Part shown: in pieces, positions 15,435 to 26,133 of the stretch | Layout of the letters: the number at the start of each line of letters is the position of its first letter | How positions within the stretch are numbered: position 1 is the first letter of the stretch | Source of the DNA: Legionella antarctica | Lineage (GTDB): Bacteria; Pseudomonadota; Gammaproteobacteria; Legionellales; Legionellaceae | Length of the DNA stretch: 64,000 bases | Assembly: GCF_011764505.1 (NCBI RefSeq) | Contig: NZ_AP022839.1 | Coordinates: 2,277,001-2,341,000, forward strand | Direction: 5' to 3' | Translations under genes and position numbers: made by a program | Notes under the pieces: model-generated | Database searches by the model: none | What the model was told of the DNA's origin: nothing | Seen by the model: only the letters and a program-made list of their open reading frames with translations

Positions 15435-18260
15435 ATGTCTGAAATTATTGAGCCGATACAAGATGTGCCGCAAACAAGTCAACTGGAATTGACTGCCAAT
15501 GCACCTGGTTTGCTTAAAACGATTAAACGTAATGGGAAAGTAGTGAGTTATGATGATTCTAAAATCAAAGTCGCTATTACTAAAGCGTTTATAGCAGACG
15601 AAGGTGGCAGTGCTCCTACATCCGATCGAATTCATCAACAAATTGAAGAATTAACTCGACAAATATCGCAAGTATTTAAACGCCGCCTGCCAAGTGGTGG
15701 TGCTATTCACATTGAGGACATTCAAGATCAGGTAGAGCTGGCACTCATGCGTAGCGGTCACTATAAAGTGGCACGTGCCTATGTACTTTATAGAGAAGAA
15801 CATCGCAAAGCACGGCAAAATGAATTAAAACAACAACCCGCTGATGATAAAAATCTATTGATTACCATGCCTGATGGCGAGCTGGTTCCGCTGGACATGG
15901 ATAGAGTGAATACGATTGTTAATGAATCTTGCCGTGATCTGGAACACGTAACAGCTGAGCCTGTAATTAAAGACGCTTTGCGCAATCTTTATAATCAAGC
16001 GAAATTTGAAGATGTCCATAAATCCTTGATTATGTCGGCTCGTGCTTTGGTTGAGAAAGAACCCAATTATACTTTTGTTAGCGCTCGTTTATTATTAGAC
16101 AGCTTGCGTATGGAAGCACTCACCAAACTAAAAATCAAATCAGATGCAACTTTTGATGAAATGAGTGTTCTCTATCCCTCCTACTTCAAGTCCTACATTG
16201 CACATGGTATCGCTCAAGGAATGCTTGATGCTAAAATGGCTGATTTTGATTTAGAAAAACTCAGTAATGCACTGCTGCCTGAGCGTGATATGCAATTCAC
16301 CTACTTAAGTCTGCAAACTTTATATGATCGTTATTTTATCCATGATCGAGGTGTACGTTACGAACTTCCCCAGGCCTTTTTCATGCGTGTCGCCATGGGT
16401 CTCGCCATGCGCGAAAAAAATAAAGAAGCGAAAGCAATTGAATTCTACCTCCTGCTGTCTTCTTTTGATTATATGTCGTCTACACCCACTCTGTTCAACT
16501 CAGGTACTGTAAGACCACAATTATCAAGTTGCTATCTAACAACTGTTCCTGATCATCTGGACGGTATTTATAGTGCCATTAAAGATAATGCATTGCTTTC
16601 CAAATTTGCAGGCGGCTTAGGCAATGACTGGACACCAGTGCGTGCTATGGGCTCACACATTAAAGGCACTAATGGAAAATCCCAAGGAGTAGTACCCTTC
16701 TTAAATGTTGCTGACGCAACTGCTGTAGCAGTAAACCAGGGAGGTAAACGCAAAGGAGCAGTCTGCGCGTATCTGGAATGTTGGCACAGAGATATAGAAG
16801 AGTTCCTGGAGCTAAGAAAAAATACGGGAGATGACCGCCGTCGTACCCATGACATGAATACCGCATTATGGATACCTGATTTATTTATGATACGTGTTCG
16901 TGAAGAAGGAGACTGGACTTTATTTTCTCCAGATGAAGCACCTGAGTTACATGACCAATATGGCAAAGCCTTTGAAGAAATGTATCTTGATTGTGAAGAA
17001 AAAGGTCGTCAGGGTATCATTAAAAACGTCAGAACTGTTCCTGCGGTAAAATTATGGCGCAAAATGTTATCCATGCTTTTTGAAACTGGCCATCCCTGGA
17101 TGACCTTTAAAGATCCATGCAATCTCCGCTCACCACAACAACATGCTGGAGTGATCCACAGCTCTAATTTATGCACCGAGATTACCTTAAATACTTCAGA
17201 GGAAGAAATTGCAGTATGTAATTTAGGTAGCGTCAATTTACCTGCACACATTAAAAATGGTCAATTGGATCAGGATAAATTAAAACGTACTATCACCACT
17301 GCTATTCGTATGCTGGATAACGTTATCGATATTAACTATTACTCAGTACCCCAGGCTAGGAACTCTAACTTGAAGCATAGGCCTATTGGCATGGGTTTAA
17401 TGGGCTTCCAGGATGCATTGTATGAGTTAAAAATTGATTACACCTCTCAGGAAGCCATTGAGTTCGCTGACTCCTCTATGGAATTGATCAGTTATTTTGC
17501 AATCGAAGCCTCATGTGATCTGGCTAAAGAGCGTGGCAGCTACTCAAGTTATGAAGGTTCTTTATGGAGCAAAGGCATTCTGCCCATTGATTCAATCAAT
17601 CTATTGCAACAAGCACGCAGTAAATATTTGGAACAGGATCGATCACAACGATTAGATTGGGAGACGTTAAGAATTAAAGTTCGTACTCAAGGAATGCGTA
17701 ATTCTAATGTAATGGCTATTGCCCCCACGGCAACTATTTCCAACATCTGTGGTGTAGCGCAGTCCATTGAACCCACCTATCAAAACTTATATGTCAAATC
17801 CAATTTATCAGGAGAGTTTACTGTAGTGAATCCTTATTTGGTTGCTGATTTAAAAGCACTGAATCTCTGGGATGAGGTCATGGTGAATGATCTGAAATAC
17901 TTTAATGGTAGCGTACAACCTATCAGTCGTATTCCCGATGAATTAAAAAGGCGTTATGCTACTTCTTTTGAAATTGATCCCATGTGGTTAGTTGAGGCCG
18001 CATCTCGTAGGCAAAAATGGATTGATCAGGCTCAGTCTCTTAATATTTACATGGCTCAACCATCCGGTAAGAAACTGGATAAACTCTACATGCATGCGTG
18101 GATACGCGGATTAAAAACCACTTATTACTTACGTAGTCTAGGTGCAAGTAACGCAGAAAAATCTACTGTTACTGACGGTGCGCTAAATGCAGTAAAACTA
18201 ATAGATGAAGCACCCAAAGTATGCTCTATTCTCGACCCAGACTGTGAAGCGTGCCAATAA
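15435..18260 (+). CDS. nrdA: class Ia ribonucleotide reductase, alpha subunit
   Basis: This 941-residue large subunit reduces ribonucleoside diphosphates. Two ATP-cone regions cover about residues 30-135 and 145-235, a duplication seen in several gamma-proteobacteria. The barrel follows with [11 protein letters not shown] (redox Cys), [10 protein letters not shown] (Asn, thiyl-radical Cys and Glu), CNLGSVNL (second redox Cys) and [12 protein letters not shown]. The C-terminus ends [12 protein letters not shown], the shuttle cysteine pair re-reduced by thioredoxin or glutaredoxin. GGAG precedes the ATG. nrdB follows after 13 bp, and a terminator closes the pair. Confidence 0.96.
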   Translation: MSEIIEPIQDVPQTSQLELTANAPGLLKTIKRNGKVVSYDDSKIKVAITKAFIADEGGSAPTSDRIHQQIEELTRQISQVFKRRLPSGGAIHIEDIQDQVELALMRSGHYKVARAYVLYREEHRKARQNELKQQPADDKNLLITMPDGELVPLDMDRVNTIVNESCRDLEHVTAEPVIKDALRNLYNQAKFEDVHKSLIMSARALVEKEPNYTFVSARLLLDSLRMEALTKLKIKSDATFDEMSVLYPSYFKSYIAHGIAQGMLDAKMADFDLEKLSNALLPERDMQFTYLSLQTLYDRYFIHDRGVRYELPQAFFMRVAMGLAMREKNKEAKAIEFYLLLSSFDYMSSTPTLFNSGTVRPQLSSCYLTTVPDHLDGIYSAIKDNALLSKFAGGLGNDWTPVRAMGSHIKGTNGKSQGVVPFLNVADATAVAVNQGGKRKGAVCAYLECWHRDIEEFLELRKNTGDDRRRTHDMNTALWIPDLFMIRVREEGDWTLFSPDEAPELHDQYGKAFEEMYLDCEEKGRQGIIKNVRTVPAVKLWRKMLSMLFETGHPWMTFKDPCNLRSPQQHAGVIHSSNLCTEITLNTSEEEIAVCNLGSVNLPAHIKNGQLDQDKLKRTITTAIRMLDNVIDINYYSVPQARNSNLKHRPIGMGLMGFQDALYELKIDYTSQEAIEFADSSMELISYFAIEASCDLAKERGSYSSYEGSLWSKGILPIDSINLLQQARSKYLEQDRSQRLDWETLRIKVRTQGMRNSNVMAIAPTATISNICGVAQSIEPTYQNLYVKSNLSGEFTVVNPYLVADLKALNLWDEVMVNDLKYFNGSVQPISRIPDELKRRYATSFEIDPMWLVEAASRRQKWIDQAQSLNIYMAQPSGKKLDKLYMHAWIRGLKTTYYLRSLGASNAEKSTVTDGALNAVKLIDEAPKVCSILDPDCEACQ

Positions 18261-18273
18261 TCAGGAGAAATTA

Positions 18274-19380
18274 ATGTCATTTAATAATACACTACAAACT
18301 GATGCGCCCCTAATTCTGGGCGCAACAGGACTAGAAATACCAGAAATGGGTGCTGCACGTATTCAAGTTGATCACAAACAAATAATCAACTGCCGAGCTG
18401 ACTTAAACCAACTGGTTCCATTTAAGTACCGATGGGCTTGGGATAAATATTTAACAGCCTGTGCCAATCATTGGATGCCTAATGAAATAAACATGAGCGC
18501 TGATGTAGCATTATGGAAAGATCCTAATGGTCTTACTGAAGATGAACGTTTAATTATTAAACGTAATTTGGGTTTCTTCTCTACTGCTGATTCATTGGTT
18601 GCCAACAATCTGGTTCTTGCTGTTTACAAGCACATTACCAATCCTGAATGCAGACAGTATCTATTACGCCAGGCCTTTGAAGAAGCACTTCATACCCATG
18701 CTTATCAATACATTATTGAAAGTTTAGGACTTGATGAAGCAGAAGTATTTAATATGTATCGGGAAATTCCTTCAGTTGCCACTAAAGCTGCTTGGGCATT
18801 ACCCTTCACACAAAGTTTGGGTGATGAACGTTTTCATACCGGTACCCCTGAGAATGATCAACGTCTGTTACGTGATCTAATCGCATTTTACGTCATATTT
18901 GAAGGTATATTTTTCTACGTAGGCTTTACTCAGATTCTCTCCATGGGGCGTCGTAACAAAATGGTAGGGACGTCAGAGCAATTCCAGTATATTTTGCGTG
19001 ATGAATCCATGCATATGAATTTTGGTATTGATGTCATCAACCAAATTAAAATCGAAAACCCCCATTTGTGGACACCTGAGTTTAAAAATGAAATTATTCA
19101 ACTCGTCAAAGATGGCGTGGCAATGGAATACCAATATGCTAAAGATACTATGCCTCATGGTATTTTAGGAATGAATGCAGAAATGTTTGAAGAGTATTTG
19201 CATTTCATTGCTAATCGTCGTTTAAATCAAATTGGTTTAGCTGATCAATATCCTGGCGCTGAAAATCCCTTTCCCTGGATGAGTGAAATGATGGACTTAA
19301 AGAAGGAGAAAAACTTCTTTGAAACACGGGTTATTGAATACCAGGCAGGCGGTACTTTAAGTTGGGAAGATGAGGATTAA
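18274..19380 (+). CDS. nrdB: class Ia ribonucleotide reductase, beta subunit
   Basis: This 368-residue subunit houses the diiron-tyrosyl radical site. Iron ligands are visible in the helices [12 protein letters not shown] (E, H) and [12 protein letters not shown] (E, H), with another Glu in [12 protein letters not shown]. The radical Tyr should lie in the first of these helices. I use ATG 18274, preceded by AGGAG; the upstream in-frame extension overlaps nrdA coding sequence and has no family character. The C-terminus ([19 protein letters not shown]) is the acidic tail that docks on NrdA. Confidence 0.96.
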   Translation: MSFNNTLQTDAPLILGATGLEIPEMGAARIQVDHKQIINCRADLNQLVPFKYRWAWDKYLTACANHWMPNEINMSADVALWKDPNGLTEDERLIIKRNLGFFSTADSLVANNLVLAVYKHITNPECRQYLLRQAFEEALHTHAYQYIIESLGLDEAEVFNMYREIPSVATKAAWALPFTQSLGDERFHTGTPENDQRLLRDLIAFYVIFEGIFFYVGFTQILSMGRRNKMVGTSEQFQYILRDESMHMNFGIDVINQIKIENPHLWTPEFKNEIIQLVKDGVAMEYQYAKDTMPHGILGMNAEMFEEYLHFIANRRLNQIGLADQYPGAENPFPWMSEMMDLKKEKNFFETRVIEYQAGGTLSWEDED

Positions 19381-19410
19381 GGGGCGACTTGACTTTAACC
19401 AACTCTTATT

Positions 19411-19438
19411 AACCTGTCGGCACTCGCCGGCAGGTTTT
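19411..19438 (+). terminator. nrdAB terminator
   Basis: AACCTGTCGGC pairs with GCCGGCAGGTT (one G-T wobble) around ACTC and is followed by TTT, 30 bp after the nrdB stop. Confidence 0.85.
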
Positions 19439-19634
19439 CTGGAGAAAGTTTCAACAGTTTATGCGTGACTCCAAAGTAAAGCTGCTCATACAGCCAACAC
19501 CAGGTTGAATCGCGACTCAGCCTGTTCACGCAATACTACACAGAAGCACACTGCATATGGCCTGTTTACAATCTTTTAGCGTCTCTTAAAAAGATGCCGG
19601 TCCAAGCGCCCGGCATGTACTCATGACCTGCTTA

Positions 19635-20504
19635 CTAAAAGGAAGTGGTCATACCTTGTTGAACTGGCATGGAACCAGAGGCTTTTTGAGCGGGTGAAGT
19701 GTAAGTTTCAGATTGGCTTGATTTCTCAAAGGTGCCACCAAATATAGTGACGTTGCTGCTGCCCGGTTTGGCTGTTTGTTCCAATGCAATCAGTTTAACC
19801 AGTTGTTCATTGAGTGTTGCCTCTGAGTTTAATAACTCCTCTTCTTCCGCAGTAGGTAAAGAGGACAGAACTACTCCGCGAATCTCCGACTCGTTACGCA
19901 GTTCACCCAGGTAATCCAATCCCATTCCAACAATAAATGCATCGGGGGGCACTTCAAATCCCACATACTCAGGTCTGTAATCGTTAATTCTTTGCTGTAC
20001 CTTATCGACAAGAACGACTAAAGAAACCTTTATAGCTCCAAAGCTTTCAAGCAATTGTCTGATTTTTAAGTAGGTCTTGCCTGTGTCGCATACGTCATCG
20101 ATTACAAAAACTGTTCGCCCACCCAAGCGAATCTTGGGCATAGAGTTGATTTTCAACTCTCCGGAAGTCATTTTATTCTCGTAACTACTTGCTTGCATGG
20201 TGGTGTAGGAAAATTTAAAACCACGTTCGTTTAAAGCAGTATGCAAGAGGCTGGCAAAAGGCAAGGCGCCATCCATTAAACTAATTAGAACCGGATCAGT
20301 GTCAGGATATTCATTAATAAGTCGCTCAGCCAGTGACTCGGTACGTGACTTGATCACTCGCTGAGTAAGTGCTTCCCCTTTTTTATCAAACTTATCTTCA
20401 TCAATCTCTCTGACAGAGTGAGCATTAGACCACACTCTTTTTGATATTTTAGATTTTAAGTCCTGAATTTTTTCTAATTGCTCAAGAATCATCTCTTTAT
20501 TCAC
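19635..20504 (-). CDS. phosphoribosyltransferase-domain protein (hypoxanthine PRTase-like)
   Basis: The 289-residue protein has a type I PRTase domain at about 60-210. VLISLMDGALPFASLL is the substrate/PPi loop, VFVIDDVCDTGKT is the PRPP-binding motif, and VGMGLDYLGELRN is the hood region typical of Hpt enzymes. It should convert hypoxanthine or guanine and PRPP to the nucleotide. It is unusually long: about 60 extra N-terminal residues and a 75-residue Ser/Thr/Gln-rich tail beyond the catalytic core. The GTG at 20504 is chosen because GAGGTG lies just upstream; the ATG four codons earlier overlaps that ribosome site. The extensions leave a specialised role possible. Confidence 0.75.
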   Translation of the reverse strand: MNKEMILEQLEKIQDLKSKISKRVWSNAHSVREIDEDKFDKKGEALTQRVIKSRTESLAERLINEYPDTDPVLISLMDGALPFASLLHTALNERGFKFSYTTMQASSYENKMTSGELKINSMPKIRLGGRTVFVIDDVCDTGKTYLKIRQLLESFGAIKVSLVVLVDKVQQRINDYRPEYVGFEVPPDAFIVGMGLDYLGELRNESEIRGVVLSSLPTAEEEELLNSEATLNEQLVKLIALEQTAKPGSSNVTIFGGTFEKSSQSETYTSPAQKASGSMPVQQGMTTSF

Positions 20505-20814
20505 AACGCACCTCATGTGTTTTATGTTAAAAATTTACGGGGCATTGTCTTTGAGTTAGAGATAAAAAGCAATTGCCATTCTCTCGTTCTACCTTGGGGA
20601 AATTTAAAGATGCTGGTTTTCGGCTGGAAACCAAACAATAGATAATATTTTTAGCTGTCTATTTGGTTCAACTATGAACTCATATCTATAAAGGCGTGAT
20701 AAGATGCATTACATTTTTAAAATTTCATGCAATGCAACAATAGCTTGCATTTATCACTATTTAATTTTTTCGTACTTCGCTAGTGACAGTAAATCAGCCG
20801 CACTAATTCCTTAT

Positions 20815-21969
20815 TTAGCCAATATTACCTGGAGGCTTGTGATTAGCCTCCTTTTCTTCCTCGCCCTTTTCTATCTCTTCGGACTGAAAGAATGACTGAC
20901 TGGATTGTACTTTGTGTTTTCTCATCTCTTTTTCCAGATTGATTTTAGTTTCAAATAACTTAAAGGTATCTTCATATCGTTTCTGATAGGCTCCCCGAAA
21001 ATCCGACTTATGCTGCATTGCAAAATTAGTTAAGACCATCAATTTTGGATTGTTGTTCCAATCTAAGTTACCCAACTCATCATTTTGATTGTATTTATTG
21101 ATGATTTTAATCACACAATCAGCGAGCGACCTCTGGCAGACTTTTAATATCGACTCATTTCCACTCTGGTTAAGTCCATTCAATACAGTCTTAATATCAA
21201 AAAGTATAGATGCCAGATCATGGAGGAGAAACTTATTCTGCGTCTCCCTTTCCAGAGTTTTAAATTCAGGCTTATCTAATATTCCCACAATATTTTTTTC
21301 CAACTCTCCCACGATGTGCGACAGAAACTGCTCGTGCTTTTCTCTAGCCTCGCTATCATTAGAGGTTAAAGCTTTCAGTTGCCCTACCTTTGTTTCAATC
21401 ATTTCTTTCAAACCATTAAGTTGTACTATGTTTTTTTGCTTATACTCTTTAAAAGGAACGCTCATGTCAGGATAGTTAGAAAAAAATATATTTAATAATT
21501 TATCTTTTCCTGGTCCTCGTTTTTCCTGGGGTATCGCACCGATGACTTTATAGGCAAAAGCACCTTTTATACTGTTAACCAAATCGCCAGCTTTAGTTTC
21601 CCCTAATTCATTTATTCTATCTTGATAGAACTCCTGCCACTCTTTAGTTGATTCTATGAGTTTAAAAAAATCCTCGACGAAATCCTTCGTAAATACCGTG
21701 CATTTCTCATCCATAACTGGCTCAAAACCACTTAGCCGCTGCATGCTATATTCAATCAATTTTTCATTTTTAAAAAAATTTTCCATTCCTTCCTGAATTA
21801 ATTGCTCTTGCGACTTTTCATTTTTTGTTTCTTCTTCTGTTGAGCTGTAAACTTTGGCCTCATAAAACAGGCGTCCGCTGCAATTATTACCATTTAAAGA
21901 TCGTGCTCCTTTCAATGCTGCAGGGAAAAATTCGCCATTAATTTTTGATATCTCTTGTAAATAAGCCAC
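20815..21969 (-). CDS. large hypothetical protein, candidate Dot/Icm effector
   Basis: I recognise no enzyme domain in this 384-residue, soluble, strongly alpha-helical protein. Charged coiled-coil-like stretches (KNEKSQEQLIQEGMENFF, LKEMIETKVGQLKAL, LEKEMRKHKVQSSQ) alternate with short hydrophobic helices. The C-terminus carries a glutamate block (SEEIEKGEEEKEANHKP), the kind of E-block seen in many Legionella type IV effectors. The frame extends to a TTG at 22002 with no ribosome site; a GTG at 21969 has AGGAG four bases before it and is used here. No signal peptide or membrane segment is seen. Effector status is inference only. Confidence 0.65.
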   Translation of the reverse strand: MAYLQEISKINGEFFPAALKGARSLNGNNCSGRLFYEAKVYSSTEEETKNEKSQEQLIQEGMENFFKNEKLIEYSMQRLSGFEPVMDEKCTVFTKDFVEDFFKLIESTKEWQEFYQDRINELGETKAGDLVNSIKGAFAYKVIGAIPQEKRGPGKDKLLNIFFSNYPDMSVPFKEYKQKNIVQLNGLKEMIETKVGQLKALTSNDSEAREKHEQFLSHIVGELEKNIVGILDKPEFKTLERETQNKFLLHDLASILFDIKTVLNGLNQSGNESILKVCQRSLADCVIKIINKYNQNDELGNLDWNNNPKLMVLTNFAMQHKSDFRGAYQKRYEDTFKLFETKINLEKEMRKHKVQSSQSFFQSEEIEKGEEEKEANHKPPGNIG

Positions 21970-22167
21970 TACACTCCTGGCATGTCCCTTTCTGGTATTC
22001 AATCAACAGATACTTGATGGCAATGTGTCTTTAGCTTCGTATTTCGAGACGAGTAAAACTGGAATTTAGAGTCATTAGGCTGTTAAACTAGTTACAGGAT
22101 GTGACACTCATCTGATTAATGTGGATCTACAACCAGCTGGAAGTAATGATCAAACTTAGGAATTAGA

Positions 22168-22210
22168 ATGAACAATTTTTTTCATGGCATGCTCTATATG
22201 TTGCGAGGAA
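22168..22210 (+). pseudogene. cysZ: cysZ-like gene, 5' fragment (split by IS)
   Basis: ATG 22168 with AGGA upstream starts MNNFFHGMLYMLRG and stops at the IS border. Joined to 26134-26813 with the GAA duplication removed, it gives one open frame of 723 bp (240 aa). Confidence 0.8.
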
Positions 22211-22484
22211 TACAGTGGACCCCATTGTCAAGACAGCGATCCGTTTAATTTAAGATATAACTTTAATTCTACTTTCTTTCGTTGACGAGGGTGCGTAGCA
22301 CACGAGTCAACCACAATAGCAGTTAATGAAACACCTGTTATTGAGCCTGTGGGTATGTGGGCGCGAAGCCATCGAGTGTGGTCAAGCGGTGGATAACGTC
22401 TTTTTGTTATCCATGGCTTGTCCACATGTCCCGAAGGGCGATGGCTGATCCGCAGGACGCGTCCACATATCCACAGGCATTCCA

Positions 22485-22946
22485 TTACGCTGCAGCCTCA
22501 TATAGGCCAGCATAAACCTCTGACGGCGTGTATATTCCAAATGATTGATGAGGTCTTTCGTCGTTATAAAACTTGAAATACACCCTTAAACCATTTCGTA
22601 GTGCTAAAACTGTTCCGTATTCTTTTATGTAAATATCTTCATATTTGACTGAACGCCATAGCCGTTCAATGAACACATTATCCATCCATCGACCTTTCCC
22701 GTCCATGCTAATTTTGATGTCATGGTCTTTTAAAACATCGGTAAACGCCTTACTGGTAAACTGGGAGCCTTGATCCGTATTAAAAATATCAGGCCTGCCG
22801 TGGAGCCTGATGGCGCTCTCCAACGCGCTTACACAAAAGTCATCATCCATGCTGTTTGATACCTTCCAAGAGAGCACCTTGCGGCTATACCAGTCCATTA
22901 TTGCCACCAAATATACAAAGCCTCCTTGCATCCTAACGTAGGTAAT
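22485..22946 (-). pseudogene. OrfB of second IS3-family element, 3' part
   Basis: It carries VYLVAIMDWYSRKVLSW, the second catalytic Asp (FNTDQGSQFTS) and the Glu (FIERLWRSVKYEDIY), and ends in a family-typical YNDERPHQSFGIYTPSEVY tail. The N-terminal half lies at 25387-25785 beyond the IS21-family element. Confidence 0.9.
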
Positions 22947-23072
22947 TGTAAATCAGCATGCAAAAATGACCCCCTTTTAGGGTAAATCAGCATCCAATTT
23001 TGACCCTCTAAAATCGAGTAAAACGTGTACTCTAGATTTTAATAATCTAGAGGGAATTAGAGGATGTTGATC

Positions 23073-24575
23073 ATGGAAACAGAAGCAAAAATTAGGCGCA
23101 TGTTTCATGTGCAAAAATTAACTATTGCGGAAATTGTTCGCACAACAGGATTATCGCGTAATACAGTTAGACGGGTAATCCGAGCAGAAAAGTCTGGGAA
23201 AAATTATCAACGCTCCATTCAACCACTACCTGCACTGAATATCTTCAAAGAGACGTTGGTATCATGGTTGAACAACGACCACAAGTTATCGAAAAAGGAA
23301 CGCCGTAGTGCAATGAAGTACTACACTCAACTAAAAGAAAGTGGCTATTGCGGTTCTTATGATAGTGTCCAGCGTTTTGTTAAAGTATGGCGCTGTACGA
23401 GTCGAGAGTCATTAAAAGCCTATATTCCACAATACTATCATCCCGGAGAGGCCTATCAGTTTGATTGGAGTGAAGAAACTGTAGAGCTTGCAGGCGTTGT
23501 TCAAAAAATCAAAGTAGCTCAATTTCGTTTAAGCTACAGCCGTAAATTTTTTCTTGTAGCATATCCTCGAGAAACTCAAGAAATGTTATTTGATGCGCAT
23601 AATTTAGCCTTCAAATTTTTTGGTGGCTTAACGCTAAGAGGTATTTATGACAACATGAAAACGGCGGTAGATAGTGTTTTCAAGGGTAAGGAGCGTGCTT
23701 TTAACCGGCGATTTTTGGCATTAATGGATCATTACTTAATTGAACCTACAGCCTGCAATCCCGCAGCCGGATGGGAAAAGGGGCAGATTGAAAATCAAGT
23801 TGATAATGTACGTGACTGGGTATTTAAACCACGTCTTAAATATGAAACCTTGTCGTTATTAAATGAACATCTTCAGCAGCAATGCCAATTATTGGCCGAG
23901 AAAAGGCATCACCCAGAACAACAAGAACTAACTGTTGACGCTGTATTTCAAGAAGAAAGAACTCATTTTAGAGCGTTAAATCATCCATTTGATGGGTATA
24001 AAGAAGTTTCAACTCTAGTACATTCAACCTGCTTGATTCATTGCGATAGAAATCGTTATAGCGTTGATTGTGCCTATGCCAACCAGATGGTGACGCTCAG
24101 GATATACGCATTAACTATAGAGGTATTTTCAGGTAATGAGTCCATCGGTTGCCACCAACGCACCTTTGGCCGCAATAAAACACTGTTTAATCCATGGCAT
24201 TATTTACCTTTACTGGAGCGCAAGCCAGGGGCATTACGCAATGGTGCTCCATTCAAAGACTGGCAATTACCACCAGCCATTTTAAAAATCAAAAGCATTC
24301 TCATGAAGCGCCGTGGTGGTGACAGAGAATGCGTTGAGGTGCTGTTGGCAATGAGTGAGCATGGCATTGAGGCGGTGAGTGTAGCCTGTGAATTAGCGCT
24401 AACAGAGCAGGTGGTTAGCCGTGATTATATTCTTAATGCGTTGCATCGATTACGGCCTACAGCACTTCCTCAAGCAACGACAATGCCCGCTGGATTAATC
24501 TTAAAGGAAGAACCCACAAGTAATTGTCATAAATATAATTTACTCTTAACGGGAGCAAATCATGCCATTCACTAA
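23073..24575 (+). CDS. istA: IS21-family transposase IstA (element A)
   Basis: The product is about 500 residues with an N-terminal helix-turn-helix ([25 protein letters not shown]), an rve integrase core beginning [15 protein letters not shown] (first catalytic Asp), [14 protein letters not shown] (second) and the Glu in [14 protein letters not shown] (third), then a C-terminal beta-barrel-like region. ATG 23073 is preferred to 23064 because the GAGG ribosome site directly abuts the earlier ATG. It overlaps istB by 14 bp, which suggests translational coupling. Confidence 0.94.
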   Translation: METEAKIRRMFHVQKLTIAEIVRTTGLSRNTVRRVIRAEKSGKNYQRSIQPLPALNIFKETLVSWLNNDHKLSKKERRSAMKYYTQLKESGYCGSYDSVQRFVKVWRCTSRESLKAYIPQYYHPGEAYQFDWSEETVELAGVVQKIKVAQFRLSYSRKFFLVAYPRETQEMLFDAHNLAFKFFGGLTLRGIYDNMKTAVDSVFKGKERAFNRRFLALMDHYLIEPTACNPAAGWEKGQIENQVDNVRDWVFKPRLKYETLSLLNEHLQQQCQLLAEKRHHPEQQELTVDAVFQEERTHFRALNHPFDGYKEVSTLVHSTCLIHCDRNRYSVDCAYANQMVTLRIYALTIEVFSGNESIGCHQRTFGRNKTLFNPWHYLPLLERKPGALRNGAPFKDWQLPPAILKIKSILMKRRGGDRECVEVLLAMSEHGIEAVSVACELALTEQVVSRDYILNALHRLRPTALPQATTMPAGLILKEEPTSNCHKYNLLLTGANHAIH

Positions 24576-25290
24576 ATTATCTGAGTTGCTTAAGATATTA
24601 AAATTACAAGGCATGTTAGATAGGTTGCTAGCCTATGAAGAGTCGAAGCCTTTGGTGAAACTAACTCATTATGAGTGGTTATCTATGCTATTAGAAGCAG
24701 AACAAATAACACGCAAAACGCGTGCTATTAATTATCAACTGAGTGTCGCAAAATTCCCGGTCAATCGTAATTTAAGCCAATTTGATTTTACGCAACATCC
24801 TGTTAATGAAGAAGAAATAAGTTTATTGCACGCAGGGAGCTTTGTTGATGCTGGGCGCAATATTATTTTTGTGGGTGGCACGGGCTCTGGTAAAACGCAC
24901 TTAGCTATTGCTATAGCAACTAATTTAATTAAGCAAGGAAAGCGGGCTTGTTTTTATAATGTTGTTGATCTGGTCAACAAATTAGAACAAGAAAAAAAAC
25001 AAGTTAATACAGGACGGCTAGCTAATCGCCTGCAAAATTTTGATGCTATTGTCCTGGATGAGCTTGGATATTTACCATTTTCTGAAGCGGGCGGAGCTCT
25101 GTTGTTTCATTTAGTTAGCAAATTATATGAAAAAACATCATTAATCATTACAACAAACTTAAATTTTGGTGAATGGCCAAAGGTGTTTTGTGATACAAAA
25201 ATGACCGCAGCCATGCTGGACAGATTGACTCATCATTGCTCTATTGTTGAGACTGGAAATGAAAGTTATCGCTTTAAAAATCGAAGCTAA
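24562..25290 (+). CDS. istB: IS21-family helper ATPase IstB (element A)
   Basis: This 242-residue AAA+ ATPase related to DnaC guides IstA to target DNA. Walker A is [11 protein letters not shown] at about residue 105 and Walker B is [12 protein letters not shown] at about 165. GGAG lies 6 bp before the ATG inside the end of istA. It looks intact. Confidence 0.94.
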   Translation: MPFTKLSELLKILKLQGMLDRLLAYEESKPLVKLTHYEWLSMLLEAEQITRKTRAINYQLSVAKFPVNRNLSQFDFTQHPVNEEEISLLHAGSFVDAGRNIIFVGGTGSGKTHLAIAIATNLIKQGKRACFYNVVDLVNKLEQEKKQVNTGRLANRLQNFDAIVLDELGYLPFSEAGGALLFHLVSKLYEKTSLIITTNLNFGEWPKVFCDTKMTAAMLDRLTHHCSIVETGNESYRFKNRS

Positions 25291-25386
25291 AACAGTAAAG
25301 TAAATAATCAATGTGATATGTTTTTGAGGGTCAATTTTGGATGCGGTTTGAGGGTCAAAATTGGATGCTGATTGACAGTAGGTAAT

Positions 25387-25785
25387 ATCGGTGCACCAAA
25401 CCTGATTGGGTCGATCAATCACTAAACCACGTAGCAAGTAGGGATAAACCTTTTGTTCCTTGTTCTTTTTACTCGTATTCGGCTTTGGTGCCACTGAAAC
25501 CAGACCCATGATCCGCATCAAACGCTGCACTCTCTTACGGTTAACGTCATGGCCAAGGCGACGTAAATAAGAACGCATCTTTCTGCTTCCATAGAAAGGA
25601 TGGCGCATGTATTCCTCATCAATCAAGACCATCAAAGCCAGATTCTCTGGGCTCTCGGTACATATTCCTTCGCCAGCAGTGCGATAGTAGCTAGCGCGTG
25701 ACAAATTAACCAATGCACATTGGCGTACGATGCTGAGTGTAGGGTGATTGACATCAATCATGGCTCGCTTCTCCCGCACGCTCAA
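25387..25785 (-). pseudogene. OrfB of second IS3-family element, 5' part
   Basis: It starts with TTG in MSVREKRAMIDVNHP, contains the HTH_21-like segment (LMVLIDEEYMRHPFYGSRKMRSYL) and the first catalytic Asp (VWCTDITY), then is cut by IS21-family element A. The continuation is at 22485-22946. Confidence 0.9.
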
Positions 25786-26066
25786 CTTAGATGACCGGTC
25801 TTTTTTTTAAGCCAGTCTAACTCAACCGCTAGCTGGCCTATTTGCGTGTATAATCGATCTCGTTCTTGTATGATGGAGTCCATGTCTTTGTCATGCTTGC
25901 CGCTAAACAATTGCTTGCTTCCATCCAGTAATTGTTTTTTCCACAGATTGATTTGTGTTGCATGCACCTCAAATTCAGATGCCAATTCATTGGTCGTCTT
26001 GTGACTTTTTAATGCCTCAATTGCTACCTTTGCTTTGAAGTCAGATGTAAATTTTTTTTTAGCCAC
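25782..26066 (-). CDS. OrfA of second IS3-family element
   Basis: This 94-residue HTH protein (FKAKVAIEALKSHKTTNELASEFEVHATQINLWKK) has a C-terminal coiled coil (RDRLYTQIGQLAVELDWL). It ends in an A-run before the overlap with orfB, the expected -1 frameshift site. It is intact, but its partner OrfB is broken, so this copy cannot transpose on its own. Confidence 0.93.
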   Translation of the reverse strand: MAKKKFTSDFKAKVAIEALKSHKTTNELASEFEVHATQINLWKKQLLDGSKQLFSGKHDKDMDSIIQERDRLYTQIGQLAVELDWLKKKTGHLS

Positions 26067-26133
26067 TTGGTACCCCGTTTAACAATGGTTTCTATTTTAC
26101 ACCACTGTCTCATTTTTGGGGTCCACTATAGAA

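Larger units (their letters stand above)
22947..25377 (+). mobile_element. IS21-family element A, inserted in the second IS3-family element
   Basis: The element starts TGTAAATCAGCATGC and ends with the complement of TGTCAATCAGCATCC. Each end carries a second internal copy of the CAGCATCCAATTTTGACC-type repeat, as expected for IS21-family multiple terminal repeats. GTAGGTAAT flanks both sides; the duplication is 8 or 9 bp. It encodes istA and overlapping istB. Removing it restores the orfB frame across CTDITY-VRMQGG. Confidence 0.94.
22211..26130 (-). mobile_element. second IS3-family element, itself split by an IS21-family element (target duplication GAA)
   Basis: The termini are TACAGTGGACCCC and, read inward from the right, TATAGTGGACCCC. 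GAA flanks both ends. Without the IS21 insertion the element would be about 1480 bp. It resembles the 1463-bp element in layout (orfA, overlapping orfB, a palindromic tail of about 270 bp) but its sequence differs clearly. It interrupts the cysZ-like gene after codon 14. Confidence 0.93.

Noticed and set aside
20704..20895. 63-codon plus-strand hydrophobic frame
   Set aside because: It overlaps the coding end of the opposite-strand effector-like gene and has no ribosome site.
22228..22485. 85-codon minus-strand frame in the tail of the second IS3-family element
   Set aside because: It lies in the palindromic non-coding tail and has no protein-family character.
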